Below are positions 8,533 to 16,135 of a DNA stretch of 47,009 nt, piece by piece. The stretch is from Candidatus Sericytochromatia bacterium (GTDB lineage: Bacteria; Cyanobacteriota; Sericytochromatia; UBA7694): contig JADMKE010000058.1 of assembly GCA_018780035.1 (NCBI GenBank), positions 1-47,009 of the forward strand. Direction: 5' to 3'. Position numbers and translations under genes: made by a program. Position 1 is the stretch's first letter, and each line of letters opens with the position of its first letter. Below the pieces are notes generated by a model that saw nothing but the letters and a program-made list of their open reading frames with translations, made no database searches and was not told where the DNA came from.

Positions 8533-9063
8533 TTATTGGATAAAAATCGGCTGACGCTGCTTGGTTTCAATCGCATCGCCAATCGGATGGGATTTCACAT
8601 CCTCTTCTTCGCGCAAACGCCCTTGCAGCATCAGCAGCGCTTCCAAGACGGCCTCAGGACGTGGCGGACAACCGGCCACATAGACGTCGACAGGTACAAT
8701 TTGATCAATGCCCTGAACAGTACAATAATTATTGTAAAAACCGCCGGAACAGGCACAGGCCCCCATTGAAATCACCCATTTGGGTTCGGGCATTTGCTCA
8801 TAGATCCGTTTGAGAATCGGGGCCTGTTTGTAATTGATCGTGCCAGCCACAACCAAGAGATCGGCCTGACGGGGAGAAAAGCGCACAACCTCCGCACCAA
8901 AACGGGAGAAGTCAAAGACCGAAGACATCACACTCATAAATTCAATTGCGCAACAAGCCGTGCCAAAAGGCAGAGGCCAAAGGGAGTGTTTGCGGCCCCA
9001 ATCCAAGACAGCGTCCAGACGGGTCGTGAGATAGCCCTCACCAGCAAAATCTTCTAATCCCAT
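8533..9063 (-). CDS. nuoB: NADH-quinone oxidoreductase subunit B
   Basis: A 176-residue NuoB, the peripheral complex I subunit carrying the N2 [4Fe-4S] cluster next to the quinone site. The ligand cysteines are visible: tandem C37-C38 in FGTACCAIEF, C103 in SMGACACSGG and C132 in VAGCPPRPE. The conserved VVAGT and PKWVISMGACA stretches are intact and the length is normal. The ATG at 9063 overlaps the last 10 bases of nuoA, so the two are translationally coupled. A strong terminator follows the gene, so nuoC and later subunits must be encoded elsewhere; in many bacteria nuoA-N are contiguous. Confidence 0.97.
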   Translation of the reverse strand: MGLEDFAGEGYLTTRLDAVLDWGRKHSLWPLPFGTACCAIEFMSVMSSVFDFSRFGAEVVRFSPRQADLLVVAGTINYKQAPILKRIYEQMPEPKWVISMGACACSGGFYNNYCTVQGIDQIVPVDVYVAGCPPRPEAVLEALLMLQGRLREEEDVKSHPIGDAIETKQRQPIFIQ

Positions 9064-9428
9064 TTTAAAGCCCCTTTCTTCCAGATATAGACAAAACCGG
9101 CCAAGAGCACGGTCAGAAACAAGAGCATTTCAAACAGGCCATTCATGCCCAAATGTCTAAAATTAACCGCCCAAGGGTAGAGGAAAACGGCTTCGACATC
9201 AAAGATGATAAAAATAATGGCAGTTAAATAGAACTTAATTGAGACCCGATCTTCGGCAGTACCCACCGTTTGCATAATCCCTGACTCATAAGGCAACCAT
9301 TTGCTGGCACTGCCGGGATGACTGCCGCCCAAGACTCTTGAAATAACAACAATCACCAGGGGTACAGCCAAAGCCAGGAAGAGCACGGTGATCATGGCCA
9401 AGGCATTTTCTGACATGGTTAAGTGCAT
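9054..9428 (-). CDS. nuoA: NADH-quinone oxidoreductase subunit A
   Basis: A 124-residue NuoA, a small three-helix membrane subunit of complex I. It shows the family signatures KWLPYESG and FYLTAIIFIIFDVEAVFLYP, with conserved acidic residues in the second helix, and three hydrophobic segments. The start is ATG at 9428; an ATG at 9416 (MSENAL) is an alternative, and neither has a good Shine-Dalgarno sequence. A TATAAT on the minus strand (9456-9451) would give a leader of about 16 bases. The gene is first in a nuoA-nuoB operon and is divergent from the STAS-like gene across a symmetric promoter. Confidence 0.97.
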   Translation of the reverse strand: MHLTMSENALAMITVLFLALAVPLVIVVISRVLGGSHPGSASKWLPYESGIMQTVGTAEDRVSIKFYLTAIIFIIFDVEAVFLYPWAVNFRHLGMNGLFEMLLFLTVLLAGFVYIWKKGALKWD

Positions 9429-9445
9429 TCTTTCTGTTTAGTCTG

Positions 9446-9496
9446 CCCTTATTATACCCCGAGGAGACAGTCTCCTGAAATCGATTATAATAAGGG
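9446..9496. promoter_or_regulatory. Symmetric divergent promoter of nuoA and the STAS-like gene
   Basis: CCCTTATTATA (9446-9456) and TATAATAAGGG (9486-9496) are exact 11-bp inverted copies, each holding a TATAAT pointing outward. Between them lies the palindrome AGGAGAC-A-GTCTCCT (9462-9476), which covers the -35 position of the plus promoter and part of that of the minus one (TTCAGG, 9479-9474). Confidence 0.7.
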
Positions 9497-9497
9497 A

Positions 9498-9902
9498 ATG
9501 GCACATACTCTCAATTTGCACCCCAAACTCAGTAACGATCCCTTTGCCCCAGAAGTCTGGATTTTAACCCTGGCCTCGGACCAAGATTCAGGTCTGGAAA
9601 GCATTTGGGAAGCCTTGAGCCAGCTCTTTGAAAAGACCCGTGTTTACCTCTTGATTGTTTTCCACCAACAGGAGCAGGTCTCCCCCAAGCTCTTGCGCAC
9701 ACTCTTACATCTTGAAGAATTGGCCTGTGAGTCGGATTTGCGCACTTTTTGGTGTGAGTTGCCCCCGGCTTGGAGACAATTTTTACAAGAACAACACCTG
9801 GAGACCTTGCTCGATATTTACAGCACACGCTCAAAGGCTCTCCTGGCCATCAAATCTCTTTGGGAAGAAGAAAAACAGCTCTTCGGCGACATCCCCGCTT
9901 AA
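9498..9902 (+). CDS. Divergent STAS-domain-like protein
   Basis: A 134-residue protein whose pattern fits a STAS (anti-sigma-factor antagonist) domain. A hydrophobic strand (VYLLIVF) comes first. A loop and helix follow at the place of the usual D-x-S-G-L-G (here QVSPKLLRTLLHLEEL). Then comes a strand (LRTFWCELP), and an end of the form LETLLDIYSTRSKALLAIK, like the usual gl-x-x-lf-x-iy-x-s-x-x-eAl. The canonical SSG phosphorylation motif is absent; a Ser before Pro is the nearest candidate. The start is the ATG at 9498, 6 bases after a TATAAT, so the mRNA is probably leaderless. A partner could be the PP2C phosphatase at 11645-14332, which is of the type that dephosphorylates STAS proteins; this is inference. 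Confidence 0.5.
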   Translation: MAHTLNLHPKLSNDPFAPEVWILTLASDQDSGLESIWEALSQLFEKTRVYLLIVFHQQEQVSPKLLRTLLHLEELACESDLRTFWCELPPAWRQFLQEQHLETLLDIYSTRSKALLAIKSLWEEEKQLFGDIPA

Positions 9903-9910
9903 TGCTGTTT

Positions 9911-10687
9911 TCAAGCGGCAGGTACTGGCAAAGGCAAAGGCTGAGGCAGGGGCGGCAGAGGCACATCAATCGGTCCTGGCGGTTTTTCTTGGGTGGGGGG
10001 CAAAGGCCGATCAGGCTCTGTGCCCACGGGTTGCAATTTATCTGTGCCTGGGGGAATCGGCGCATTTTCACTGGGTGAAATCACGGGACTGCCATTTTCA
10101 TTCAAAAGCTGAGATCGCCATTCCTGCACAGACCCATCAGGACGTTCTTGCAGGTAATTTTTGCCGTTGCTGCTGCGATAGATATCTGAGTCAGAATCCA
10201 ATTGCCGATCCCGGTTCTGGTCATAACCCACCTGCACCTCGCTGATTTGATCGCCTTCGGAATTAAAGGCCAGGATCACAAGAATATTGAGAGGATCATT
10301 GCCACTTTTTTCAGGCACCACCACGGGTATGCGTACGGACTCTTTGAGTTTTTTAAATTCGAGTTCGAGCAAGTGTTCACCGCTTTGAATAAAAGGCAAA
10401 TTTTGTTCGAGTGGTTTCTCTCGGTCCAAAGCTGAGCCATCTAAACTAAAAGCCGTGTTAAAGCGCAGGGTCTGTAGCGAGGAAGAGACCAGCGGAACCG
10501 TGGTGCCACTCGGCAGGCGATTCAAAAATGCAATCCGGACCTGTTGCAAATTGACTTTGTTTTGGGCCAGAATCGTGCCAACCCGTTGAATCAGGGCAGG
10601 AGGCAAATTGGCACAGCCTGAGAACCCTGTCAAAAGGGCCAACGCCATTGCACATTGTTTTAATCGTCCAGGTGGTCGGGCAAACAT
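9911..10687 (-). CDS. Putative lipoprotein with proline-rich tail
   Basis: A 258-residue protein. The N-terminus has basic residues, a hydrophobic stretch (AMALALLTGFSGC) and a plausible lipobox Cys at residue 25, so it is probably lipid-anchored. The middle contains DQNRDRQLDSDSDIY, like a calcium-binding EF/dockerin-type loop, near FNSEGDQISEV. The last 60 residues are Pro-rich (PPTQEKPPGPIDVPLPPLPQ), like a wall- or envelope-spanning linker. I cannot assign a family. The ATG at 10687 has no good Shine-Dalgarno sequence. Its stop is only 8 bases from that of the convergent STAS-like gene, and no hairpin separates them. Confidence 0.7.
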   Translation of the reverse strand: MFARPPGRLKQCAMALALLTGFSGCANLPPALIQRVGTILAQNKVNLQQVRIAFLNRLPSGTTVPLVSSSLQTLRFNTAFSLDGSALDREKPLEQNLPFIQSGEHLLELEFKKLKESVRIPVVVPEKSGNDPLNILVILAFNSEGDQISEVQVGYDQNRDRQLDSDSDIYRSSNGKNYLQERPDGSVQEWRSQLLNENGSPVISPSENAPIPPGTDKLQPVGTEPDRPLPPTQEKPPGPIDVPLPPLPQPLPLPVPAA

Positions 10688-10845
10688 AGCTTTAGTTTCT
10701 CATTTCTGGGTATCTGCATCAGTGACGGGCGTGCGCAATCGCAAGTTCCGCTTTGGGCAAGACCCGACAGATTCAAAAGCAGATTGCAACCTGATCATAC
10801 TGCGATTGAGGGGGTTTACCCAAGCAGATTGTCATCAAATGCAAC

Positions 10846-10881
10846 AAAAAAGATCACCCGAATATGCGGGGTGATCTTTTT
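10846..10881. terminator. Bidirectional intrinsic terminator
   Basis: AAAAAGATCACCCG and CGGGGTGATCTTTTT form a 14-bp stem with one bulge around an AATATG loop, with A and T runs on the two sides. It lies 30 bases past the stop of the small minus-strand gene at 10911, and so serves that gene. Confidence 0.85.
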
Positions 10882-10910
10882 AAAATCAAATCTGTGTTGA
10901 GACTGAAAAC

Positions 10911-11498
10911 CTAGGTGATAAAATGACCGTCTTTGACGAGGGAGACATAGGCATTAACTGAGAAGCCATCATTGCCCAAGGTTTTCAATTGCTTGTCATT
11001 GATGCCTTTGGTTTTAAGACCTTCCATCAAGACATCCAATAATTTGCGTTTTGTTACGCTGCCGGTTTTGGGATCTTTGAAGTCAATCTCGCCACCTTTG
11101 TTGCCTTTGCTTTCATAGGTGGATACCTGTTTGATAAATTCACCCACATTGGCAATTTCTTCTTTGGAATACCCTTGGGATTTCATGTAGTCCAAGACAG
11201 CAGCAGTGGCAGATTGTTTGTTTCTAACCGCTTCAGAAATGGGTTTAATCGGGGCGCCACCTTTTTCACCAAGGGCGAGCCAATTTTTCTTCATGGCTTC
11301 TTCATCATTGGCTTTGAAGACGGCCTGAGAAGAACCACCTGGGGTTTTGGTCACTTCCAGATTTTCTTTGGGTTCTTGGGAAGCGCCTTGAGACTCAAAG
11401 TTTTTAGGGGCTCCTTCAACGGTTCCGGCTGGTTTCTTTTTGAGAATGCTCATGGGATCCAAACCATTGGTACCGAGGGACTTATTATTGATAAACAT
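10911..11498 (-). CDS. Hypothetical 195-residue soluble protein
   Basis: I do not recognise this protein. Residues 1-70 are low-complexity (Gly, Pro, Ser, Lys, Glu) and probably disordered. The C-terminal 120 residues are helical, with YSKEEIANVGEFIKQVSTYESK and KLLDVLMEGLKTKGINDKQLKTLG. The segment GGEIDFKDPKTGSVTKRKLLDVL looks like a degenerate EF-hand-like loop. There is no signal peptide or membrane segment. The ATG at 11498 is preceded by GAGAAG about 8 bases upstream. TATACT on the minus strand (11539-11534) is a possible -10 box. It is a single-gene unit closed by a strong terminator. The low-complexity N-terminus could be a secretion signal, but nothing visible proves it. Confidence 0.7.
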   Translation of the reverse strand: MFINNKSLGTNGLDPMSILKKKPAGTVEGAPKNFESQGASQEPKENLEVTKTPGGSSQAVFKANDEEAMKKNWLALGEKGGAPIKPISEAVRNKQSATAAVLDYMKSQGYSKEEIANVGEFIKQVSTYESKGNKGGEIDFKDPKTGSVTKRKLLDVLMEGLKTKGINDKQLKTLGNDGFSVNAYVSLVKDGHFIT

Positions 11499-11644
11499 AG
11501 CTTATCTTCTCTTTTCAGTTGATGCTTATGATCAGTATAGAGTTGAGACAGACGATTTATGCGTCAATTAACAGAAATTTAAATTTCAAATGCCAAAGTC
11601 TTGATTTCAAAGCGCTTTAGCAGAAAGTGAAACAACCCCAAATT

Positions 11645-14332
11645 TTAGGCTTCTTGCAATAGATCTTTAACTTTAACCACCACCAATGTCATATCGTCAT
11701 CCATGCCCTGGCCTTCGATGTGGCGCTCCCAGTCTTCACGCAGGCGATCGCGCAATTCATGGGATTCTAATTCATGGTACCAGCGCAACATCTTCTCAAG
11801 CCGTTCATGCCCATATTCTTCACCTTTGGTATTGGCCGCTTCCTGCAAACCATCGGTGTAATAGAGCAGAATATCTCCTGGCTCCAATGATATCTGATAG
11901 GACTCACATTTAAATTTGTCAGGCGGGCGCTGCCCAAGCGGGAAAGCCCCTTTAAATTCAGGAAAACTGGTCAACTCTTCTGTGCGAGCCCGGTAGTGAT
12001 AGGGGAACCAATGCCCGGCACTGGCCATCTGGCAGGTCATCGTCTCAGAGTCAAAGTAAGAATAAATAAACGACATCAACTTGCGGTTGCTGCGCTCGGT
12101 ATATTTGGCAATTTCGTTGATCGTGCGGTTGAGAGCGGCCATGACTTTGGCCACATCGGGGTCGCTTTCGGCTTGGTTATATAGGCAACTTTTGGCCATA
12201 CTCACAATCATGGCCGCATCAATGCCATGGCCCGTCACATCGCCCAGACCCACCATAAAGCGGCCTGTGCCAAGGTCGTACCAATCATAATAATCGCCGC
12301 CCGTTTCATCAGCAGATTCCGACCAACCCGTGATTTCAAACTTTTCGAGTTCAAGCTCATTTTGTGGCAACATCGAACGCTGAATCGCACGGGCCTTGAG
12401 CAGGGTCTGTTTCATGGCCTCTTTTTCAGCCACTTCGTCGGCCAATTGGGAACTGTGCAACGTCAGCGCCAATTGCTGGCCAATGCCCTGAAACAATTGG
12501 CGATCTTCAATTGTGTATTCCAGTTCCGAGCGCTTTTCACCGAGGGTTAAGAGCCCCAAAATTTCATCATGGTACCCCCCCGCTGCATTGCGGGTTTTGA
12601 CAGTCAAAGGCAAGGTCAAACTGTTGCGAATCGACTCCATCACCGCTGGGTCAATCAATTCTCCGGTGATGCGCTTGGCCAATAAAAAGGGAATCGGCGA
12701 AGCCACAGGGCCTTGCTGACCAATGCCAGCCAGGCTCAATGCCCCGGTTAAACGGGTGGTCAGGCTCTTGCGCTTCATCAAACCCATGGCCGTCATCAGG
12801 GCCACATCATCCATTGGGATTTCATCTTTCATTTTCAGGTCGATGCCATGGCTATAGGCCTGTTGTAACGAATTCGTTTCGGGATTTTTGAGAAAGATCA
12901 TCACGTGTTTGGGGTGGATCGTTTTTTCGATCGTATCCACAAGTTTGGGCAACAGTTCGTCGCGGTCAATTGTGGCCCTGGCTGCATCGACGAATTCACT
13001 CAAAGCTGTGCGGAAATCATAACCCGAGCGGAAAAATTTGCGGTCGATAAAGCTGCGGATATTGAGTTTAAGCGGTTCAAACAAAATAATTGCAACAGCG
13101 GTGGTGAGCATATACGAAGTCAACTCACTGGAATTGGCCATCAGTGGTTTAAAGGCCTGCTGCAAGCCGGTAGCGACAAGCACATAGCCGCCCCCGAGCA
13201 GGGCCACCAAGGCGGTATAGGTCATGCTCTGCTTGAGGATAAACTCAATATCAAACATCTTGTGTTTGATAATCGCGTAGGCAATCGCCAAGGGAAAGAC
13301 AATAAACAGAATCCAACAGATATTGGCAATGTCCCGGCTGACAGAAATATGCAGGGTCTGATCGAGAATCATCCAGAAGACGGTCATGGGGATATACGCC
13401 ACCAGAGCGCCGAGCAAGGCCACTTTGGCCTGGTTGCGAATGATCAGTGATTCGGACTTCCAGAGCGAGTGGCCAATTAGGATAAACAGCGAGAGGAAGC
13501 CAATTCCCACCGACCAGAGAATTGAAAAGTCGTAGGCTTCAAAATAGAGATCAAACATCCAGAGCAGGTTCTGGGCTTCGTAACCGGCATAACCCATTGG
13601 CCGGAAAGTGGCCTGCCAGGCCCCCATAAACAAGAGGCTGATGCCATAGGGAATCGCCAAAATCCAGGGTTTGTTCTGAACAATTTTCTTTTTCTGAGGA
13701 AAATACAGCCCCAAGTGAATGCAGGCCCCGCCGGTGAGCGAAGCGACCACAATCCAGAGCCGAGGATAAAACATAACCGAATCAAAGTCGCTGGAGAGGG
13801 TTGAAACGCAGCCCAGACAGAGGGTCATATACAGATGGGCACGGGCTGCAGGGCTGCTGGGCCGGATCAGGTAGGCCACCACACCCACCAAAATATGCAA
13901 AAATCCCACAATAAAAATAATCAGAAAAGAGCGGGTAAAATCCTCAAAAGAGAATTTACGCACAGGGATTTTGAGTTCTTTGCTGTTTTTTTCACCTTTG
14001 GAACGAATGGTATAGGTCAGGGCTTGACCCTCGGAGGTCTGGTTGACCAGGGCCTGCACCTCTTGGGGGGTCATGACCGTTTTGCCGTTGATCTTTAAAA
14101 TCCGGTCATAGGTCTTGAGGCCCGCTTTGGGCCCCTCCCAATAGGACTCATTTTGGGCCGAGACAGTCAGGGTGGGCTCCATGCGAAAACCCGAAAACGG
14201 CTGACCTATCCAGCCAATCGCAGAAAAAAGGGTAATCAGCGAAAAGAGACTCGCCAAAAAAATCAGAATCAGCGAAAAAATACCTTTTGGTTTCATCAAT
14301 TCCTGACGATTTTCAGAACTGATCAGCTTCAC
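11645..14332 (-). CDS. PDZ, multi-TM, GAF, PP2C (SpoIIE/RsbU-type) phosphatase
   Basis: An 895-residue membrane signalling phosphatase. Order: one TM helix at the N-terminus; a PDZ-like extracytoplasmic domain at about residues 45-130 (GPKAGLKTYDRILKINGKTV); about eight to ten further TM helices to about residue 430; a GAF-like region (about 440-640); a linker with the sequence LLKARAIQRSMLP; and a C-terminal PP2C SpoIIE domain. Metal-binding motifs are ETGGDYYDW, GLGDVTGHGIDAAM, LLYYTDGLQEA and DDDMTLVV, all intact. Such enzymes dephosphorylate STAS anti-anti-sigma factors. The GTG at 14332 has AAGG 7 bases upstream; the ATG 12 codons later (preceded by AGGA) is an equally good start. It is monocistronic. 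The signal could be a periplasmic peptide or envelope stress sensed by the PDZ domain (inference). Confidence 0.9.
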   Translation of the reverse strand: MKLISSENRQELMKPKGIFSLILIFLASLFSLITLFSAIGWIGQPFSGFRMEPTLTVSAQNESYWEGPKAGLKTYDRILKINGKTVMTPQEVQALVNQTSEGQALTYTIRSKGEKNSKELKIPVRKFSFEDFTRSFLIIFIVGFLHILVGVVAYLIRPSSPAARAHLYMTLCLGCVSTLSSDFDSVMFYPRLWIVVASLTGGACIHLGLYFPQKKKIVQNKPWILAIPYGISLLFMGAWQATFRPMGYAGYEAQNLLWMFDLYFEAYDFSILWSVGIGFLSLFILIGHSLWKSESLIIRNQAKVALLGALVAYIPMTVFWMILDQTLHISVSRDIANICWILFIVFPLAIAYAIIKHKMFDIEFILKQSMTYTALVALLGGGYVLVATGLQQAFKPLMANSSELTSYMLTTAVAIILFEPLKLNIRSFIDRKFFRSGYDFRTALSEFVDAARATIDRDELLPKLVDTIEKTIHPKHVMIFLKNPETNSLQQAYSHGIDLKMKDEIPMDDVALMTAMGLMKRKSLTTRLTGALSLAGIGQQGPVASPIPFLLAKRITGELIDPAVMESIRNSLTLPLTVKTRNAAGGYHDEILGLLTLGEKRSELEYTIEDRQLFQGIGQQLALTLHSSQLADEVAEKEAMKQTLLKARAIQRSMLPQNELELEKFEITGWSESADETGGDYYDWYDLGTGRFMVGLGDVTGHGIDAAMIVSMAKSCLYNQAESDPDVAKVMAALNRTINEIAKYTERSNRKLMSFIYSYFDSETMTCQMASAGHWFPYHYRARTEELTSFPEFKGAFPLGQRPPDKFKCESYQISLEPGDILLYYTDGLQEAANTKGEEYGHERLEKMLRWYHELESHELRDRLREDWERHIEGQGMDDDMTLVVVKVKDLLQEA

Positions 14333-14405
14333 AATAATACCTTATCCCTAAATTCAGATAAAAATTCAAAATACAAGTTAAGAAAATTTGTCTATAAAAC
14401 AAAAA

Positions 14406-15233
14406 TTAAGTAATAGCTCTCAAAAAATAATGAAAAATTGCAGCAAAGACAAATTCACCATCAACAAAGATTCCATAATAGTAAGTGTTATTTCGAGTTT
14501 TCGCAAAATGAATATAAATGCAAACATAAATAAGCATAGTAATCAATGTGAAAAATAAAAAATGTTGATAACCAAAAACAAAAATCATAAAAAATAAAAT
14601 AAAATTAATAAAATGGCAAAATATTTTCGTCCATTTTTCACCAAATTTTACAGGTATAGTAATTATACCTTGTTCAGAATCTCCAGGAATATCCTTTAAA
14701 TCAAAAATCGTTGAATTAACAATCCAAACAAATCCGACAAATAGAGAAAAAATGAAAATGGAATTATCATAAGTTTGATAAAAAGCCCCTGCAACAAGAG
14801 GTAAAACACCCCATCCCAATCCCACTGTCAAATTTTTAATTAAAATTACTTTTTTTAATCCTGAAAAATTATATAATAATCCAATAATTAATGGAAAAAA
14901 CATAAGTATGGAAGCAACTTTACTATAAGGCCAAATCAAGAAAACTGACAAAAAAAACAAAAGTATACTTATTATCAAAAATAAAAATCCGATTTTTCTG
15001 ACAAAATAAACTCGATTTGGGGAATTAATTTCATCCTCTTTAAGATCAGAAAATCTATTGGAAGTATAAACAAGAAACATGATAGAAAAACAAGCCAAAG
15101 CAAGCTGAAAGCTTAAATTTTTATTCAATAAAGAACTTGTTAAATAAGCAATAGACATGGCTGAAAATGATATAAAAATATTCCCATGAACCATGGCATT
15201 GACAATAAAGCTATTTTCATTTATTAAGATCAT
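14406..15233 (-). CDS. UbiA-family prenyltransferase
   Basis: A 275-residue polytopic membrane protein with about eight or nine hydrophobic helices. Both Asp-rich motifs of the UbiA superfamily are visible: SNRFSDLKEDEINSPNR (N-x-x-x-D-x-x-x-D form) and DLKDIPGDSEQGIITIPVKFG (D-x-x-D-x-x-G-D-x-x-x-G-x-x-T-x-P). These bind the Mg-diphosphate of a prenyl donor. The acceptor (quinone ring, lipid, heme, chlorophyll-like) cannot be inferred. The ATG at 15233 overlaps the end of the small upstream ORF by 17 bases; later in-frame ATGs (residue 14 or 26) are possible. The codon use is strongly AT-biased, which points to horizontal acquisition. Confidence 0.85.
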   Translation of the reverse strand: MILINENSFIVNAMVHGNIFISFSAMSIAYLTSSLLNKNLSFQLALACFSIMFLVYTSNRFSDLKEDEINSPNRVYFVRKIGFLFLIISILLFFLSVFLIWPYSKVASILMFFPLIIGLLYNFSGLKKVILIKNLTVGLGWGVLPLVAGAFYQTYDNSIFIFSLFVGFVWIVNSTIFDLKDIPGDSEQGIITIPVKFGEKWTKIFCHFINFILFFMIFVFGYQHFLFFTLITMLIYVCIYIHFAKTRNNTYYYGIFVDGEFVFAAIFHYFLRAIT

Positions 15234-15372
15234 AAATTTCTGTAATCCAAATAAAATTTCCAGTCATAAATAAATAATAAATATTTAATAATCTACAAAT
15301 TGCATCAAAAAAAATAAAATAGCAATAATCAACCTTACATAAAAACAATGTGGCATCCTCGTCTATCGCCAT
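15217..15372 (-). CDS. Small hydrophobic ORF upstream of the UbiA-like gene
   Basis: A 51-residue hydrophobic ORF (MAIDEDATLFLCKVDYCYFI... to ...WITEIYDLNK) overlapping the UbiA-like gene by 17 bases. The frame is open to a TTG at 15444, but a minus-strand TATAAT at 15438-15433 sits inside that extension, so the ATG at 15372 is more likely. I recognise no family. It may be a coupled small membrane protein or the remnant of a longer gene. Confidence 0.35.
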   Translation of the reverse strand: MAIDEDATLFLCKVDYCYFIFFDAICRLLNIYYLFMTGNFIWITEIYDLNK

Positions 15373-15432
15373 TTTGTTACGATAAATGCCAAGCCTATTG
15401 AGGAGCAAAAAACTTAAAAACAGACAGGTACA

Positions 15433-15438
15433 ATTATA
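15433..15438 (-). promoter_or_regulatory. -10 box of the AT-rich islet genes
   Basis: A minus-strand TATAAT about 60 bases upstream of the ATG at 15372. There is no convincing -35 box. Random TATAAT matches are likelier in AT-rich DNA, although the flank here (GGGG on the 5' side) is not AT-rich. Confidence 0.35.
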
Positions 15439-15528
15439 CCCCAAAGAATTTGGATAACCCTGAGAGTTTGCTTAATGTCCTAGTATCCATCGTCTATTGA
15501 GTTTGCTGCATATTATTTTATATTTACT

Positions 15529-16023
15529 TTACACTTTTTTCTCCTGCATTGAAATGCATCCAGCTGAACACCCAGCTTTTTTACAGATCCGCTCAAAATG
15601 TTCTGGGCTGACCGGTTGCACGGAGAGCCGAGAACCACGCTGCAAGAGCACCATGCCCGCCAACTCAGGTAGGTTTTTGAGTTCGGCCAAACTCAGGTAT
15701 TGTTGAAAAGTTTCGACATATTCAATCTCCACCATGATCCAGCGGGGAGTCTCGGGGGCCGATTTGGGATCGTAATAATCGCTCTGGGCATCAAATTGCG
15801 AAGGATCGGGCAAACCCGTTTTGCTGATCCGCGCCAAACCAGCCACACCCGGCGGTTCTGTACTGGAATGATAAAACAAGACCAGATCGCCCACTTGCAT
15901 CAGATCGCGCATGGTATTGCGGGCCTGATAATTGCGCACACCTTCCCAACCGATTTTGCCATCGCGGGCCAGATCTGCAATCGAGTAGACATGCGGCTCG
16001 CTTTTCATCAACCAATACTGCAT
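15529..16023 (-). CDS. EVE-domain protein
   Basis: A 164-residue protein consisting of one EVE domain: MQYWLMKSEPHVYSIADL at the start, then WEGVRNYQARNTMRDLMQVGDLVLFYHSS and PRWIMVEIEYVE. EVE belongs to the PUA-like fold, related to YTH and ASCH, and is proposed to bind modified bases; it is often linked to modification-dependent restriction or stress. The ATG at 16023 has AAGGA 10 bases upstream; the longer frame to 16257 overlaps jetC and is spurious. It follows jetC on the same strand after 112 bases, in the place where jetD would be expected in a type I Wadjet operon. Whether it functions with JetABC is inference. Confidence 0.92.
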   Translation of the reverse strand: MQYWLMKSEPHVYSIADLARDGKIGWEGVRNYQARNTMRDLMQVGDLVLFYHSSTEPPGVAGLARISKTGLPDPSQFDAQSDYYDPKSAPETPRWIMVEIEYVETFQQYLSLAELKNLPELAGMVLLQRGSRLSVQPVSPEHFERICKKAGCSAGCISMQEKKV

Positions 16024-16097
16024 AGAAGCAAGATCCTTTTGTTTGAGACTTGCTTCGACTTTACAATGCTTTGGCTCCCTCGGCAAGCCACAGGCCA

Positions 16098-16130
16098 GCC
16101 AAAGGACAGCCAAGGGACAGCCAAGGGACA
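16098..16130. repeat. Three 11-bp tandem repeats
   Basis: GCCAAAGGACA followed by two GCCAAGGGACA units, in the gap between the jetC stop and the EVE start. No hairpin is formed. It may be a slippage product, or spacing between jetC and the EVE gene. Confidence 0.8.
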
Positions 16131-16135
16131 GAGAA

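Larger units (their letters stand above)
14340..15530. other. AT-rich islet
   Basis: Base composition drops sharply here (long A/T runs, codons such as AAA, ATT and TTA dominating) compared with the GC-richer flanks. The islet holds the UbiA-like gene and a small hydrophobic ORF. I saw no transposase, integrase, tRNA or terminal repeat at its edges. It lies directly beyond the jet/EVE operon. Confidence 0.75.

Noticed and set aside
14340..15530. AT-rich islet as an insertion sequence or prophage remnant
   Set aside because: No transposase, integrase, terminal inverted repeat or target duplication could be found.
15529..16023. EVE gene as a degenerate jetD
   Set aside because: It is 164 residues with clear EVE motifs, not the roughly 390-residue JetD with a Toprim-like C-terminus.
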